From Craspedostauros australis (taxonomy: Eukaryota > Bacillariophyta > Bacillariophyceae > Mastogloiales > Achnanthaceae), in the NCBI GenBank assembly GCA_026770025.1, contig JAMXDE010000079.1, positions 1 to 64,000 on the forward strand: a stretch of DNA of 64,000 nucleotides, given 5' to 3'. The notes below the pieces were generated by a model that did not search any database, had not been told where the DNA came from, and saw only the letters and a program-made list of their open reading frames with translations. How positions within the stretch are numbered: position 1 is the first letter of the stretch; the number at the start of each line of letters is the position of its first letter. This document shows, piece by piece, positions 35,401 through 46,108 of the stretch. A program made the position numbers and the translations under genes.

Positions 35401-35422
35401 ATCTGCCTGTGAAGAACTCTAA
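32417..35422 (+). CDS. Secreted Cys-rich protein, two modules joined by a Pro-Ser linker
   Basis: The ATG at 32417 starts a clear signal peptide (MIYIKGAFVAFLALVDTATV, then HA|VLRG), so the 1,001-residue product should enter the secretory pathway. After a Pro-Thr stretch (about 75-125), residues 130-500 form a Cys-rich module with repeats of the form GAC-x-G-x-x-AC (CTGDSACKDMG, CTGASACELM, CIGSDACNSAG, CVGANACKDA). Residues about 500-650 are a linker of PS-dipeptide repeats (VPSEVPSAQPSDLPSEEPS type). Residues about 655-1001 are a second Cys-rich module that starts like the first and has the same repeats (CNGKEACKNA, CKGERACVDM). Such proteins are frequent in diatoms and often assumed to be cell-wall or surface proteins; no enzyme motif is seen. 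The gene has no intron and an intact frame ending TAA. The linker invites length variation. Confidence 0.8.
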   Translation: MIYIKGAFVAFLALVDTATVHAVLRGNRTPLDPTKELRTAMNKIRALKVGADDNAKAVKQNKGEREPPTENPAAAATAAPTALPTGPPTGLISEMPSMTPVAQPTASPTSQPTLLPTSKPTAAPAIFDSTIEVFCEPDGNTALSSQETSGKTIICDANKPSCREAVTAVRESEQLQNFFGCAGDLGEGAARKLFQKYSSNDILAGQLALVAATNAILVTERPDAMKAACAAIAAMQSPAVADPCCQGSSGCTSVTGSASNSPPFMTIAITACTGDSACKDMGPNPLILGSSCTGASACELMNENEINPFITGVTFVGEMACTTPQSCEGVGRRSHGDVTIQTGACIGSDACNSAGRRVVQKSPSYRFRSHIDIGPNACVGANACKDAHSTVNHGTAGKPAGSLTIGAGGCAADGSCEKMGFSDRMRTDIIVPPAGCGSVEGCRGCMTKTECSPDEFYFISDIDGACPKGGSSSGGNPTGDKVEEYCIGKDTLPTDSPTFSPTPFPTPLTSSPTSAPTNSPSQAPSYFPSDSPSRVPSEMPSDMPTSLPSSSPSQVPSEVPSAQPSDLPSEEPSTQPSDLPSVLPSAQPSQQPSDLPSVQPSDLPSVQPSQQPSNTPSEQLSGQPSNTPSTQPSDIPSVVPSSQPSQVPTRTSSPTATPASMTVGCLATPGDGTSTFNTITGDVLCDGATGVCANFVAMVDALDEGKRKMVKSIFGCDDSDPPMIVALEVAQARFDKIKKDESVTDALLKIVETKTLFTGSGAVVTTACNDDCCSGSDACIVDPVDGGVMTVTSGSCNGKEACKNAHPNAIILDSCSGEIACLRLGNFFVGPRPVGVEVGFRVIGPTACFGDESCSNGGVNIFGNIRVEEGACDTRQSCRSIAARGNQGAAPMPPIVASIFIGNNACKGERACVDMHHSFSKSTGSVIVEAGACSGAYACEMVGTSGSATNDILIKTGVCTTDNPCHSCAQASLCTSDTATYVIDDEAADCPGPESSACEEL

Positions 35423-35935
35423 CCATCACATACATACCCACACATACTAGCATGCTCTAGCTCGTACTCTACCACCATTTTCCTACTTTGTGCTGGCAAA
35501 GCAGAGCACTCTGTGACGATGATGTAAAATCTAGCTTCGCTTGTGTCTTCTACACTATCTCAGTCACTAGTCGAGGCAAGAATACTGCCTTGGTGCTGCA
35601 TGTCTCTTTGTTGTTGCTGTTGCTGGTGTTGTTTTCCGTGGAATGGCAAGCAATGATCATTGCCATCATCAATCGTCACACTCCCATGACCATCATCAAC
35701 AATACCCAAATTGGAGTCAAACGCAGGAACACTGACCTGGCAAGCACAGTAGCATCAATAAGATCACAACGCTTGTGACGGTTGCGCCAGAAACGGTGGT
35801 ATTGGTTGCATCAGATGCCCTACAATGGCATGTATGCCACTTGAGTGTCGGGACCTACAGTCGGTCCTGGGGTGCCGGCAACACACGAAGCCTTCAACCC
35901 AACCACTCATCTGGTCTTAAAGTAAATGAAATTAT

Positions 35936-38900
35936 AAGACCCACTTGAGTGACGGGACCTGCAGTCCGTCCTGGGATGGTGGCAACATACGGGGCCTTCG
36001 ACCAAGCCACCCACATATTCATAAACTAGATAAAAATATAAGATGCATTATGGACGCCGATTTTGCTTTAACGTCTAATTTTAAGTTTTATGGACCCATC
36101 GATTTCGCGCTCATCTAGACACGACTAGCGCACAACGGCCAGATTCAGTGTCTTTGTGCCTTGATTCGTATCACCAAAAGAAAAAATATCGATGTCAATT
36201 GCAGGGCTAATTTATTTTTTTAGTCCCTCCATTGCGGTTCTGACTCGCCGAAGCAATTGTGTTCTCACATTTTGTTCCACCAACTCCGGAGATTCCGTAT
36301 TCTTCTTCATTGTTTGTGTCTCGCACGCAATTTGCTCCGATGCTTCGTTTTCTTCTTGTTGCAGCGCGATTTCCTCCTCATCTGCTGTTGTGTGTTGTGC
36401 AGGCACGATCTCTGTGTGGGTGCTGTTCGCGTTCGTCGGTGGTGGGGTGATTGTTTTGTTTGTCGCGTTTTTGTTGATCGTGGTTTCCGGGGTACTAGTG
36501 TTCGTGGGCTTCGGTTTCGTGCGTTGGTAGGACGCGGACATGTACTGCTTCACTTGCATTGGGTTTACGTGCACCTGTGCATACCAGTCAGTCTTCATTT
36601 CGGTCGTCTCCATGCACCGCCTGTATGCCTCGTACTCGGTTGGTCTGTTCTTCGGGTCCGCGCGTGCCACTCTGCACACTTCCTCCAACACTTCCACCAG
36701 GTATGGGCGAATGGGCTCGTTGCATCGCAGGGCTTTCACAGCCCAACCAGGCTCAGCCAATCGTGGGTGTTCTGTTGCTGCTGTGGTGTCCTGCAGCACA
36801 CTACTTACGTCAGGCGTCTCCAAGGCTGCCATGTTGATCGCTTCGAGGTACGTCAGCGCCTTGCTTTTGGTGGCACTCTTCGCGAACCTGAGGGTCTTTT
36901 TCTGCTTCCGCGGTGATATTGCTGTGAGTGGTTGTTGCGTCGATTGGTGTTCGTTGATGATGGGAACCTCGAAATTCATGACATCATAGTCTTCCCATTC
37001 CGCTTCCTCCACACGCACTGGATCAGTGACATTTGAAGCTGCAAGTAAGTCTGTGTAGCCGTTTCCGTGTTGCACCTCGTGCGTTGATCGTACATTCATG
37101 CCCTTCGCGCGGAACCTGTTGTGCGGATTTGTTTTGTGCATCACACAGCGACCTTCCAAACCTGATGCATCAACCAAGACGGTGGTAGTGCCTCTGATAT
37201 TTCCCATTCGCATCGCGTCGAAGATTTCGTGTTCGGTTTGAATTTTGCCACCGCTTTGCACGTAGGATCGTAGTACGATAGTGATGTAGGCAAAGTGAGT
37301 GTCGATTCGCCCTTTGCCTGTTTGGGCTTCTGTGTAGATCCAAACAACAAATTGGGGAAGTCCGTTGCGTGACGCATTCTTGTTGATCCGCGATGAGACG
37401 AGCGCGATGTGCTCGTGGCTGGCGAAGCAGCCCGCGTTGTCTGACCGCAGGATGATTTCTGTGACCGATGGTAGGAGATCGTGTACCTTCTTCTGGATGA
37501 TTTTGAGAAGCCCACCAACTTGAAGTGTGTCTTGGGTTGGCCGGCCATGAACAATTATGTCAACAAAGCGATATGTGAATTCGTCATCTTTGCAGGTGAC
37601 AATCATAACACCAAGGAGCGACATGCCCTTCTTGCCCCAGTACTCTGTCTGTGATTCTCCTTGTGCCGTCGGCAGAATCTTCTGCTTATGGCCGATGACA
37701 ACGTAGGCGCACTTGTCATTGTTGTTGAGCTTGGCCTTGTACTTGTTCATCTGCTTGAATTGGACCTTTGCTCTCACTTGGTGTGCCATGTACACAGTGA
37801 TCTCGTTGTTGAAGCCCGGTACTGTCTCCAGCATACCGTCTAATTCATCCGCGTGGTCGCATAGATGATTGGCCTTGAGCGTCTCGATGAATGGGGCGAT
37901 GCGAGCATCCATGAATCGCATTGCTTCTCCACATCTGTCGCATACCTTGCCTTGTTGATCGTGAACGATGGGAGAAAGGGCGTTGACGTCACACTCTGTG
38001 GTTGCTGTGGGAGGATGAATGACCATGCATGCTGTATCGGTGTTGGCAGGCGCTGTTGTGTTTTCGGTGCTGAGCGTAGACTTAGCCTGTCACGTTTTTG
38101 AATCCTTGCGAAGGGCGAAATGAGGGCAGTGCATGGGGTCTTCTTTGCACTTGATCTGCATGTGCAAAGCAGTATACTCCCACTTGAGGAATGTGATCAT
38201 AAGGTCTAGATCATGCACCAACATCTCACAGGTTTGAATATGCTCAACTGTGACATCGTCATGTCCGTCATCACTGTTGAATGAATCCTTGAGTAGAGCA
38301 TTCAAGCGCACAAGCATCTCCTTCAACGTCTTCGTTGCCATCCAGAAGTAGTTTTCGAAAGAGGAGAGGCCAGAAATCACTTTGCCTCTGCGTGTGAGCA
38401 GGCCTGTCATTGCTCGGAATGCAGGTTCGCCGACTGGGTTGTTCGTCGCAGTCTTGTACATTGCGAACAACTCGTCTACGCTCGTCTCACCACATTCGAA
38501 TACCGTCACATTTTCAAATATCACCCCTCCCCACTTGATGTTGTGACAAAGTCCTGCCTTGTATGTGGTAGTGTTGCTGATGAAGGACACCATGCCAGCC
38601 AAGCTGTATGCGCTGATGCGATAGTTGTAGACAGCAGCACCAAGCACATTGCCCTCGCTCAACAGCTTGTAGTAGTTGCGCAGAGTGAGGAGCTGGCCCT
38701 GTGTGATGGCGTATTGCTGTGGCAAGAGACCGAGATGCTGAACATCTGGAAGTTCACTCTTGTACTGGGTGAGGAGGTTTGTGCACTGGCGTGGCGAAGC
38801 GGACATGGCGAGAATGCACCTTGCTGTACGTGCGATGTTCTTCTCACCGACGAGGCAAATCGTGTAGAGGTTGGGAGCCAGCTTGACTGGCGGCAAGTCC

Positions 38901-40337
38901 ACTCCAGCGCGCACGAATGCCACCACTTGCTCCATCTGCGGAACTGGCAAGGTCATGGCTGGGATCAGCGCTTTCCACAGCACATTGGAGGCCACCGCAA
39001 AGATCTTCTTCACTTTGCTCCACACTTGCCTGTCGGAATTGCGCCCCAATACAAATCCGCAACGAGGAAAGGCAGCAAGAACAGAAGCGAGGTTCTTCAC
39101 TCCAAGCTCCCGCAAAACCTTGTGCATGGCTTCAAATGCATCTGCCTTGTCCTTGCTGTGTTTGTTTTGGAATCTTCCGCTGCTTGATTTCCTGGCTATG
39201 GTTCTGTTGTGTCCCTTGTGGCAGTAGGTTTCGTCGTCTCCAGCACCGCGGCGTTGGATGCGCTCGCCTTTCTTTTCTGGTTGGATGGCTGGTGCGGAAG
39301 GTGGTGTCAGAGTCGGGACGCAGACAGAGATATGCACTTTTGTATTCGCATCGACGCCATGTCCAAAGGCCTGCACAGTGACCTTGGAGGTATCAAGAAT
39401 CATGCCGTTGTCAGTGGTGATGTGCACGCGAACGAAGAGCTTCTCGTTGGTTGCATTGAGTGTGCAAACCTGTTCGTTGTTGGTGAGGATCTCCACATCA
39501 CACTCGTTGTCGAAGGTCGCGCCTTTGAGTGCAGGAGGCAACAGCTTGTTTGTTGTAGGTGGTGGAATGTGTTGCTTACCACCCATACCCAATGGAGGCA
39601 GAAGCTTCTCACCAGTAGATGGTGCAAACAGTTCCTTGCGATTGATTGGATCCGATGGAAACGGGCGCACGGATGGAGAGGATGGCAAGCGTTGCTTCTT
39701 GGAGGGAGAAGGATTGGCGTCCTTCGATGCAGCTTTCGTGGTAGAGACGGGCATGATGCTGATTGGTACTGAAGGGTGGATGGAGATGAGTAGTATTGAT
39801 GGAAGCGAACTGAGCAAGAGGAGGGTAAGAGAGCGACTATACAAACGCTGATGAGCATGTATCAAACACAGCACACTACCACGAAAAGCAAAACTTAATT
39901 TGGTGGCAAAATGTGAGGAGATTTGTGACGTGTGACGAGGGTCAAATTTGAATCGTATTGATAACGTCTACTAACGGTTATTTATTTCAAAAACGTGTTC
40001 GGACAGGTTGAACAATGACGTCGCTGAAATGTCAAATTCCGTACGCAACCCGTCAAAAAAAGTTCTTTCCCGAACGTGTCTGCGCACATTGCGTTGTTTG
40101 CATCGGAAAAGCTAATCAATGCCTTGTGATCATCACGGAGCAGCGTGCATATTCGACCAAGTGGACCGTAAATCTACAAACGTCGATAAAACTTAAATTA
40201 AGACATTAAAGCAAAATCGGCGTCCACAGTGCATCTTATATTTTTATCTAGTTTATGAATATGTGGGTGGCTTTGTCGAAAGCCCCGTATGTTGCCACCA
40301 TCCCAGGACGGACTGCAGGTCCCGTCACTCAAGCATC
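35936..40337 (-). mobile_element. B1: family-B DDE transposon with ~150-bp inverted repeats
   Basis: The left (about 35,943-36,090) and right (about 40,186-40,331) ends are inverted repeats beginning CTTGAGTGACGGGACCTGC. TTAT at 35932-35935 and 40338-40341 flanks the element; the duplicated match extends up to TTATAAGA. It carries one long gene on the minus strand. It is inserted in the left inverted repeat of B3, so it is younger than B3. Confidence 0.75.
36212..39754 (-). pseudogene. B1 transposase, one in-frame TGA
   Basis: From ATG 39754 (MPVSTTKAASKD) the frame is open for 1,180 codons except for a TGA at 38092-38090, between LRKDSKT and QAKSTLST. Domains match the intact B2 protein: a helical N-terminal half, a Cys pair (CDRCGEAM), and the catalytic-type motifs VIGHKQKILPTAQGES, RSDNAGCFASHEH and YTEAQTGKGRIDTHFAYI. 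In the first motif B1 has Gly where B2 has Asp, so a likely catalytic Asp is also lost. Nonsense and catalytic-site changes together indicate an inactive copy. Confidence 0.75.
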
Positions 40338-40350
40338 TTATAAGATGCTT
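40331..40350. repeat. Perfect 20-bp palindrome at the B1/B3 junction
   Basis: AAGCATCTTATAAGATGCTT reads the same on both strands. It spans the right end of B1 and the B3 sequence it entered, and its centre is the TTAT/TATAAGA target. Confidence 0.85.
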
Positions 40351-40887
40351 GGTGGACCCCGATTTTGCTACAAGGCCTTAGTTTAATTTTTATGAGCCAC
40401 CCGAGTGAGTCGACCAACACTTTGAAATGGACATTCTAACTTTTCATCTGCGATATCCAAACCAAGCACATATACGTAATCCCTATAATCTGATTATACA
40501 TAATTAACCGTTACATTTTTTGTTAGATCCTTATTTTAAGTTTTATGGAGTGATCTATGTATGTATAGCAGTCACGTTGGTCCAACAGCACAAAACTCGT
40601 TGTTGTTGGCAGAAGGTTCTATCATGTTCTCGTGTATTTATCGTGAGGTGATCAGTCACGGACTTGCTTCCGAAGGTGTCAGTCGTTTGGTACGCGTTAA
40701 TTACACGTTAGCATGTGGCACCTGATTCCACATTCTGCTCGTCACAAAACACATGACACAAAACACATCACACAAAACACATCATCGCCATCATTTCGCA
40801 AATTTGTGCCACACTTCGGCTCCATTCACAACTTGCCTCGCCAATGCCCTGCACACTCGCCCTTTCGCTCCATGCTAGTTCTCGTTG

Positions 40888-40890
<3 letters not shown>

Positions 40891-40929
<39 letters not shown>
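40891..40929 (+). repeat. (TAG)13 microsatellite
   Basis: Thirteen uninterrupted TAG units in the 5' leader of the B2 gene. In the other frames it codes for false poly-Val or poly-Ser. Confidence 0.95.
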
Positions 40930-41061
40930 GGTGTTGTCATTGTTGTTGTCAACGAATGGTCGACCATTCATCGTTTTCTCTCCTTCCTCACTTCATCTCA
41001 ACCTGTGCAGTTCATCACATCCACCTAGCAAACAACACTACTCTCCACCAACAATCCCACC

Positions 41062-44000
41062 ATGTTTCCCTCTGCTGCTGCCAAGGCCCTCTCCAAGGAT
41101 GGCAACCCCTCTCCTCGTAAGAAGCCGTGTTCTGCTTACCCTGTATCTGCTCCTCCATTCGACTCCAGGGGGTTCCTGCTGCCTACTGCGGAGCAACTGT
41201 TTCCTGACAAGCCATCCGCTGCGTTGAGGAAGCCAACCACCATCACGCGAGTGATTGATGTGAAGCCGATGCTCGCAGCGGATGACAGCCTCGTCCCGAA
41301 CGGTACGCATGCGCACGCTCGCGTGCTGCATGTGTTCGTTCACATCCTCGATGACAAAGGAGGCGTCTTCGACGACTCCAACGTCAACGTGCGATCCGAG
41401 GGACGAGGTGTCGGCGATGGAACAGTGGTGAGCGTTGTCGTGAACGCGCCACCCCGGCCTGCTGCAGCTGATGTTGCTCTGCCTGTCGAGCCTACCCCGC
41501 CAGCGAGGCTTCCCCGGCGCTGCAATACTGTTGTTGCTGGGGGCTACGCAGATGCCTCTGGCGACAGCGACAGCACCTACGACGACAACGGCAAGGAGGA
41601 ACGGGCGCGTGCCAGCAGGAACAGGAGAGGAGGTCAGTTCGGGTACAATCTGGAAGAGGCGGGAAACTGGAGGCGCGATGCCATCGTTCGTGCGATGGTG
41701 GCTCTTGGATCTAACCTAGATCCAAAACTGTTGCAGCTGATGCCGAAAAAAGGGTTCGTCCTCACAGGCAGCCACGATCGGACCATCTGGAGCTCTGTGA
41801 AACAGATGTGGAATGTTGTCTCATCCGCGCTTTGGACAGTGCTGCTGCCAGAAGAGGACGTGCCAACTCGTCAGATGGAACAGGTGGTTGCATTCGTGCG
41901 CGGCAACGTGGATCTTCCGCCAATCATGTTGGCGCCCAATCTGTACACCCTGGGCTTGCTCGGAGAAACTCAATCATCCCGCGCGGTGAGAGCTGCTTTG
42001 GCCATGTCTGCGCCACATGCACTGTGTACTTCCATCCTCGAAAAGCGCGCGCAAGAACTGTCCGACGAACAGAAGACTCGTATGCTTCCCAAACGCGACA
42101 TCATCACACATAGCCAGGTATGCACCTTGCGTCGCTACTACGACATGTTGAGCCATGGCGAAACCATCTCACCGCCAGTTCTTCAGTATCGCGTGCGTGC
42201 TTGCGACCTGTCTGGCGTGGTGTCCTTCCTCATGACAACAACAACATACAAGGCAGGGTTAAGTCACAAGGTACAGTATGGTGGAATTGAATTTGAGAAT
42301 GTCCCGGTGTTCGATCGTGGCAGCACCACCATCCAAGAATTATTCGACATGTACTCTTCCACTACCAATACTCCGGTTGGGATGCCTGCTTTCACCACCA
42401 TGACCCACCTCCTCACACGCAAAAGCAAGATCAAGACAGGCCTCTCTTCCTTCGAAAGTTACTTCTGGATGGCAACGGGGAAACTCAAACAGGCAATTTC
42501 GCGCCTAGTAGACCTACTGAAGGCTAAGTATGGAGCAGATGGGGAGGAGCAAAGTGATACCGCTGTGGATGCCAATGACGAGTATCAGCACCAGAACAAT
42601 GAGCCTGATGATGTCATCACACAGCATGTGTGCACAGCCGATTCTCTCTTGCATGCACTCGAACTGCTTGTTGTGTTCCTCAAATGGGAGTTCACCGCCT
42701 CCCACATGCAGCTTCAGTGTGACGATCCAATGCACTCGGCCACGTTCGCTCTCACCACCAAAAAGGAGAAGAAGAAGGCATCAACCACATCGACCAATCA
42801 ACGCAAAGCACGCACCAACAAACACAAGCGCAAGAAGAACACCACTGTCACAAATGACACTTCTCCCACCACTGCAAGCGAACAACCACGTACAGTATGC
42901 AACCGTTGTGGAGCAGCAATGCGATTTGTGAATGATCGTTTTGTTCCTTTTGTCAAAATGCTTAAGGACAACGAACTCGCAGAACACAAGGACGAATTGC
43001 AATCAATGCTTGCAGCGGCCCCGGGATTCGCCAACGAAATTGTTAACTACATGGCTCACAAAGTGCGTGCCAAAGTGCAATTCGGACAAATCGCCTTTTA
43101 TCAATCCCAGCTCAACGAAAAGCCTGAAAGAGCCTATGTGGTACTCGACCATAAGCAAAAAATTCTACCGACAAGCCAAGGCGAAGCCCAACAAGAATAT
43201 TGGGGGAAGAAGGGGATGTCACTGCTTGGGGCAATGGTCATCACATGTCGCAATGACATTTTTACTTATCGGTTCATCGACATTGTGGTCGATGGAAGAC
43301 CGACGCAAGACACACTTCAAGTTGGTGGACTGCTGGAGATCGTGCAAAAAAAGGTCAAAGACATTCATCCATCCGTGACTGAAATCATCCTACAGAGCGA
43401 TAACGCGTGTTGTTTCGCCAGTCACGAGCACATCGCGCTCATCACGTCCAAACTCAACAAGAACCTTGTGACACGAAACGCGGCCAAAATCATCGCGTGG
43501 ATCTACACGGAGGCCCAAACCGGTAAGAGCATGTTGGACACCCACTTCGCGTACATCACCCGTGTACTGCGAAAATACGTGCAAAGTGGCAAGGACATCA
43601 AGACCCCTTTCCAAGTCTTCCTCGCGCTCCAAGCCGGTAACATCGCAGGTACGACAACGGTACTTGTCAACGCGGCGCTCCTGGCAGGCAACATCACCAC
43701 GCTGCCTGGTGCACCAAAACGACGATTCCGCGCAAGTGGGCAACAGGTACGTATGACTCACGAGGTGAAGTACGACGATGACCAGGCGCGGTTGGTGGCT
43801 GCATCTGGAATCACGGAAGATGTTGTGGTGAAGAGCACCGAATGGGGAGGGTGGATCATCAACCAGTTGGGTGTCATCGCGGACAAAACATTCACGTCCG
43901 ACAAGCTGCCGATCACGTCCGAATCATTCAGGAAGACGGACAAGACGCGAAAACTCGGGCGCACAGCGGCAGAGAGCAAGGGGCTTGCGTTCGGCAAGGC

Positions 44001-44586
44001 CCTCCAAGACGGACAACAACATCTACCATCCGATCACACCACAGCGCTACAAGACCAGACCGCAGAAACCGAACACCCACCACTCGCAGTACAAGGCTGG
44101 GCGAGCAAAACTACGCGCAAACCAGCGGAACTACCAGACTACATTGCGGACAAATTGAAGGACATCAGTGAAGCGTCCGCGAAGGACCCGAAAAACAGAC
44201 CATCTGAACACGAAGCACACGAGCAATTGATGGACAGTGAAAAAGCCAAAACTGACTGGTACGTACAACTGCACGCTAACCCGATGCGCGTGAAAGCGTC
44301 GCTGTCTGCAGCGTACAACGCCAAACAACGCAAGGAAAAGAAGGAGGCCGCTCTCATCAAGACAGACACCAACACAACACCCAGCACAACAAGCAAAACA
44401 ACAGCAACAGCATCCACAATCGTGGCCATCCATAATGTGCCAGGCGAAACAGAGGAGGAACGAATTGAAGAGGAGTTGCAGAAAGAGGAAGAGGAATTGG
44501 ACCATCAGATGTGGTGTGATGCTCACACCATGAAGGCGAACACAGAAAGTGAGGCTGTGTTGGATGATGAGACGGAAATTTTGTGA
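41062..44586 (+). CDS. B2 transposase-like protein, 1,174 aa, superfamily unassigned
   Basis: The start at 41062 (MFPSAAAKALSKD) matches the start in B1. The first half (about 170-560) is helical, with no motif I know. A Cys/His cluster (CDDPMHSATFAL near 550, CNRCGAAM at 613-616) suggests zinc binding. The second half has the expected order for an RNase-H-fold DDE enzyme: YVVLDHKQKILPTSQGEAQ (Asp696), EIILQSDNACCFASHEH (Asp780), and WIYTEAQTGKSMLDTHFAYI (Glu817, 36 residues after Asp780; Asp826 is an alternative). Highly conserved neighbours are YWGKKGMSLLGA and DGRPTQDTLQVGGLL. The C-terminus is acidic. Similar D/D/E arrangements occur in uncharacterised proteins of protists and animals as far as I recall, but I cannot place this in a named superfamily. 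The frame is intact. Confidence 0.75.
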   Translation: MFPSAAAKALSKDGNPSPRKKPCSAYPVSAPPFDSRGFLLPTAEQLFPDKPSAALRKPTTITRVIDVKPMLAADDSLVPNGTHAHARVLHVFVHILDDKGGVFDDSNVNVRSEGRGVGDGTVVSVVVNAPPRPAAADVALPVEPTPPARLPRRCNTVVAGGYADASGDSDSTYDDNGKEERARASRNRRGGQFGYNLEEAGNWRRDAIVRAMVALGSNLDPKLLQLMPKKGFVLTGSHDRTIWSSVKQMWNVVSSALWTVLLPEEDVPTRQMEQVVAFVRGNVDLPPIMLAPNLYTLGLLGETQSSRAVRAALAMSAPHALCTSILEKRAQELSDEQKTRMLPKRDIITHSQVCTLRRYYDMLSHGETISPPVLQYRVRACDLSGVVSFLMTTTTYKAGLSHKVQYGGIEFENVPVFDRGSTTIQELFDMYSSTTNTPVGMPAFTTMTHLLTRKSKIKTGLSSFESYFWMATGKLKQAISRLVDLLKAKYGADGEEQSDTAVDANDEYQHQNNEPDDVITQHVCTADSLLHALELLVVFLKWEFTASHMQLQCDDPMHSATFALTTKKEKKKASTTSTNQRKARTNKHKRKKNTTVTNDTSPTTASEQPRTVCNRCGAAMRFVNDRFVPFVKMLKDNELAEHKDELQSMLAAAPGFANEIVNYMAHKVRAKVQFGQIAFYQSQLNEKPERAYVVLDHKQKILPTSQGEAQQEYWGKKGMSLLGAMVITCRNDIFTYRFIDIVVDGRPTQDTLQVGGLLEIVQKKVKDIHPSVTEIILQSDNACCFASHEHIALITSKLNKNLVTRNAAKIIAWIYTEAQTGKSMLDTHFAYITRVLRKYVQSGKDIKTPFQVFLALQAGNIAGTTTVLVNAALLAGNITTLPGAPKRRFRASGQQVRMTHEVKYDDDQARLVAASGITEDVVVKSTEWGGWIINQLGVIADKTFTSDKLPITSESFRKTDKTRKLGRTAAESKGLAFGKALQDGQQHLPSDHTTALQDQTAETEHPPLAVQGWASKTTRKPAELPDYIADKLKDISEASAKDPKNRPSEHEAHEQLMDSEKAKTDWYVQLHANPMRVKASLSAAYNAKQRKEKKEAALIKTDTNTTPSTTSKTTATASTIVAIHNVPGETEEERIEEELQKEEEELDHQMWCDAHTMKANTESEAVLDDETEIL

Positions 44587-44605
44587 TGGCTGTGCATCAC
44601 CGCGA

Positions 44606-46108
44606 TAACACTAGTTGTGGAGTTTTGTGGGCGACAGACCATGCTACTAAAGCGAGTCTAGAGGCCATCCAAAAATCACTTCTAATATCTGCTTGTCATG
44701 CTATATCTCAACAACACATCGTCTACAATTAAATCTAAACAGTGCGTTCATACGCCTGACTAGTGTTTATACAGAATATCGAAGTTAAATTGACAAAGAA
44801 ATTATTTTTAGTGTCATGTTGGTCCACCACACAGTTGTGTGGTGGATTCACAAAATTCTCGACCAAGCAATGTTGCCCTCCAATCAGCACCCATGATCAT
44901 CATCATCATCATCCTGGTATTTTGATAAACTGCGCACCACAATGGCTCGGTATTCCCCCCATCTATCCACTCCGTGAAGATGGGCCACAGATACCCACAT
45001 GACATGGCCCAAAGTGTCCCTGCAGTGAAAAAGAGCGTTATCAAAAAACCATTCGCAATCTGGATGCAGTGTGGATACGGATACATACCTCATTCATCCA
45101 ATCCTTGCAGCCCCTTCACGTGGTCCTCGTGCATTATCATACTCCCTGGCGACACGCTGATGTATCCAGAATGGGCTGGGCATGTGTGCTCCCAAAGATA
45201 CACCTCCATTTGGTGATGCCATTGAATTTTTGGGGCACCCACCAACAACGACCATTCGACGGATATGGTGGGGTGCCGCCTCTTGTAGACCGTCTCCGCG
45301 GCGCAAACTTCGCGAGGTGAATCTTCCATTGATTCCGTACGCATCTTGTATGGGTGGCTTGGTGATTGTGTGAGTTGGCGATGGTGCCCTGCACAGCCAA
45401 AGCCACATGATGGAATCCCCACGACACACCGCGAAAACTCTTGCCCTCCACTTTTTCCTCCGCGCGGAGGCCTTCCCGGTCCTCCCCGAGCCTGAAACTT
45501 CGTGTGAATCTTGGTCTTGGCCTCCTGGATCCATCCTGCCCATCCATAGGCGTTGGGGTGGGTTGTGGATGGAGTACACCGGCCATATGCAACGAGGCAA
45601 TCTGGTGCGAAATTGTGACGTTTGATCTGGGGCCTGCGACGGCCCCAAATCAAGCGCTCTCGCGACCCCCTCTCGTCCACCCACCAACGGCTGCATCGCG
45701 GTGACGGCGATGTGCTTGGATTTTGTGGTGGATCACTGGTTGGTGCGGCGCAGTGATTGCCGTTGGACGGCCATTGTGGCGTTTTTTGGTGTTCCGCCAT
45801 TGTCATGTTGTTGTTTTTTGGAGTCTGGCACTCTCAACCAGTCGGACATACTGGGGGATAAGGTAATTTCAAACACCTAACCAAACGCACGAAAAAAGCA
45901 TGACACAAAACACTTCCGGAGTACCAATGCAACTCGACCATTCCGTCACGACGAAACGTGGCTGATGCTGCTTCACATCGTGCTGTGATTGGTGGTTCAT
46001 GACGCAGCAGCCAGTCTGGTGACGTAGATGACGGATCAGACAGGCACAGGGTAGAATGGATGCAAACGCGCACTCGCCGCTTCTCCCAAAACTCTACAAC
46101 TAGCGCTA
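44606..46108. mobile_element. M3: non-autonomous mariner derivative in B2
   Basis: The ends are ACACTAGTTGTGGAGTTTTG and the complement of GCGCTAGTTGTAGAGTTTTG, each bordered by TA (44606-44607, 46107-46108). The interior matches the 5' block of M1 and M2 (Tyr-His-rich minus-strand coding potential, ATCATCATCATC stretch, GGGGCCTGCGACGGCCCCAA) and then jumps to their 3' region (GTGACGTAGATGACGGATCA). The whole transposase is missing. It is about 1.5 kb and more diverged from M1 and M2 than they are from each other. Confidence 0.75.

Noticed and set aside
40713-41120. Open frame with poly-Val over the TAG repeat
   Set aside because: It arises from the microsatellite in the leader of the B2 gene and has no homology.
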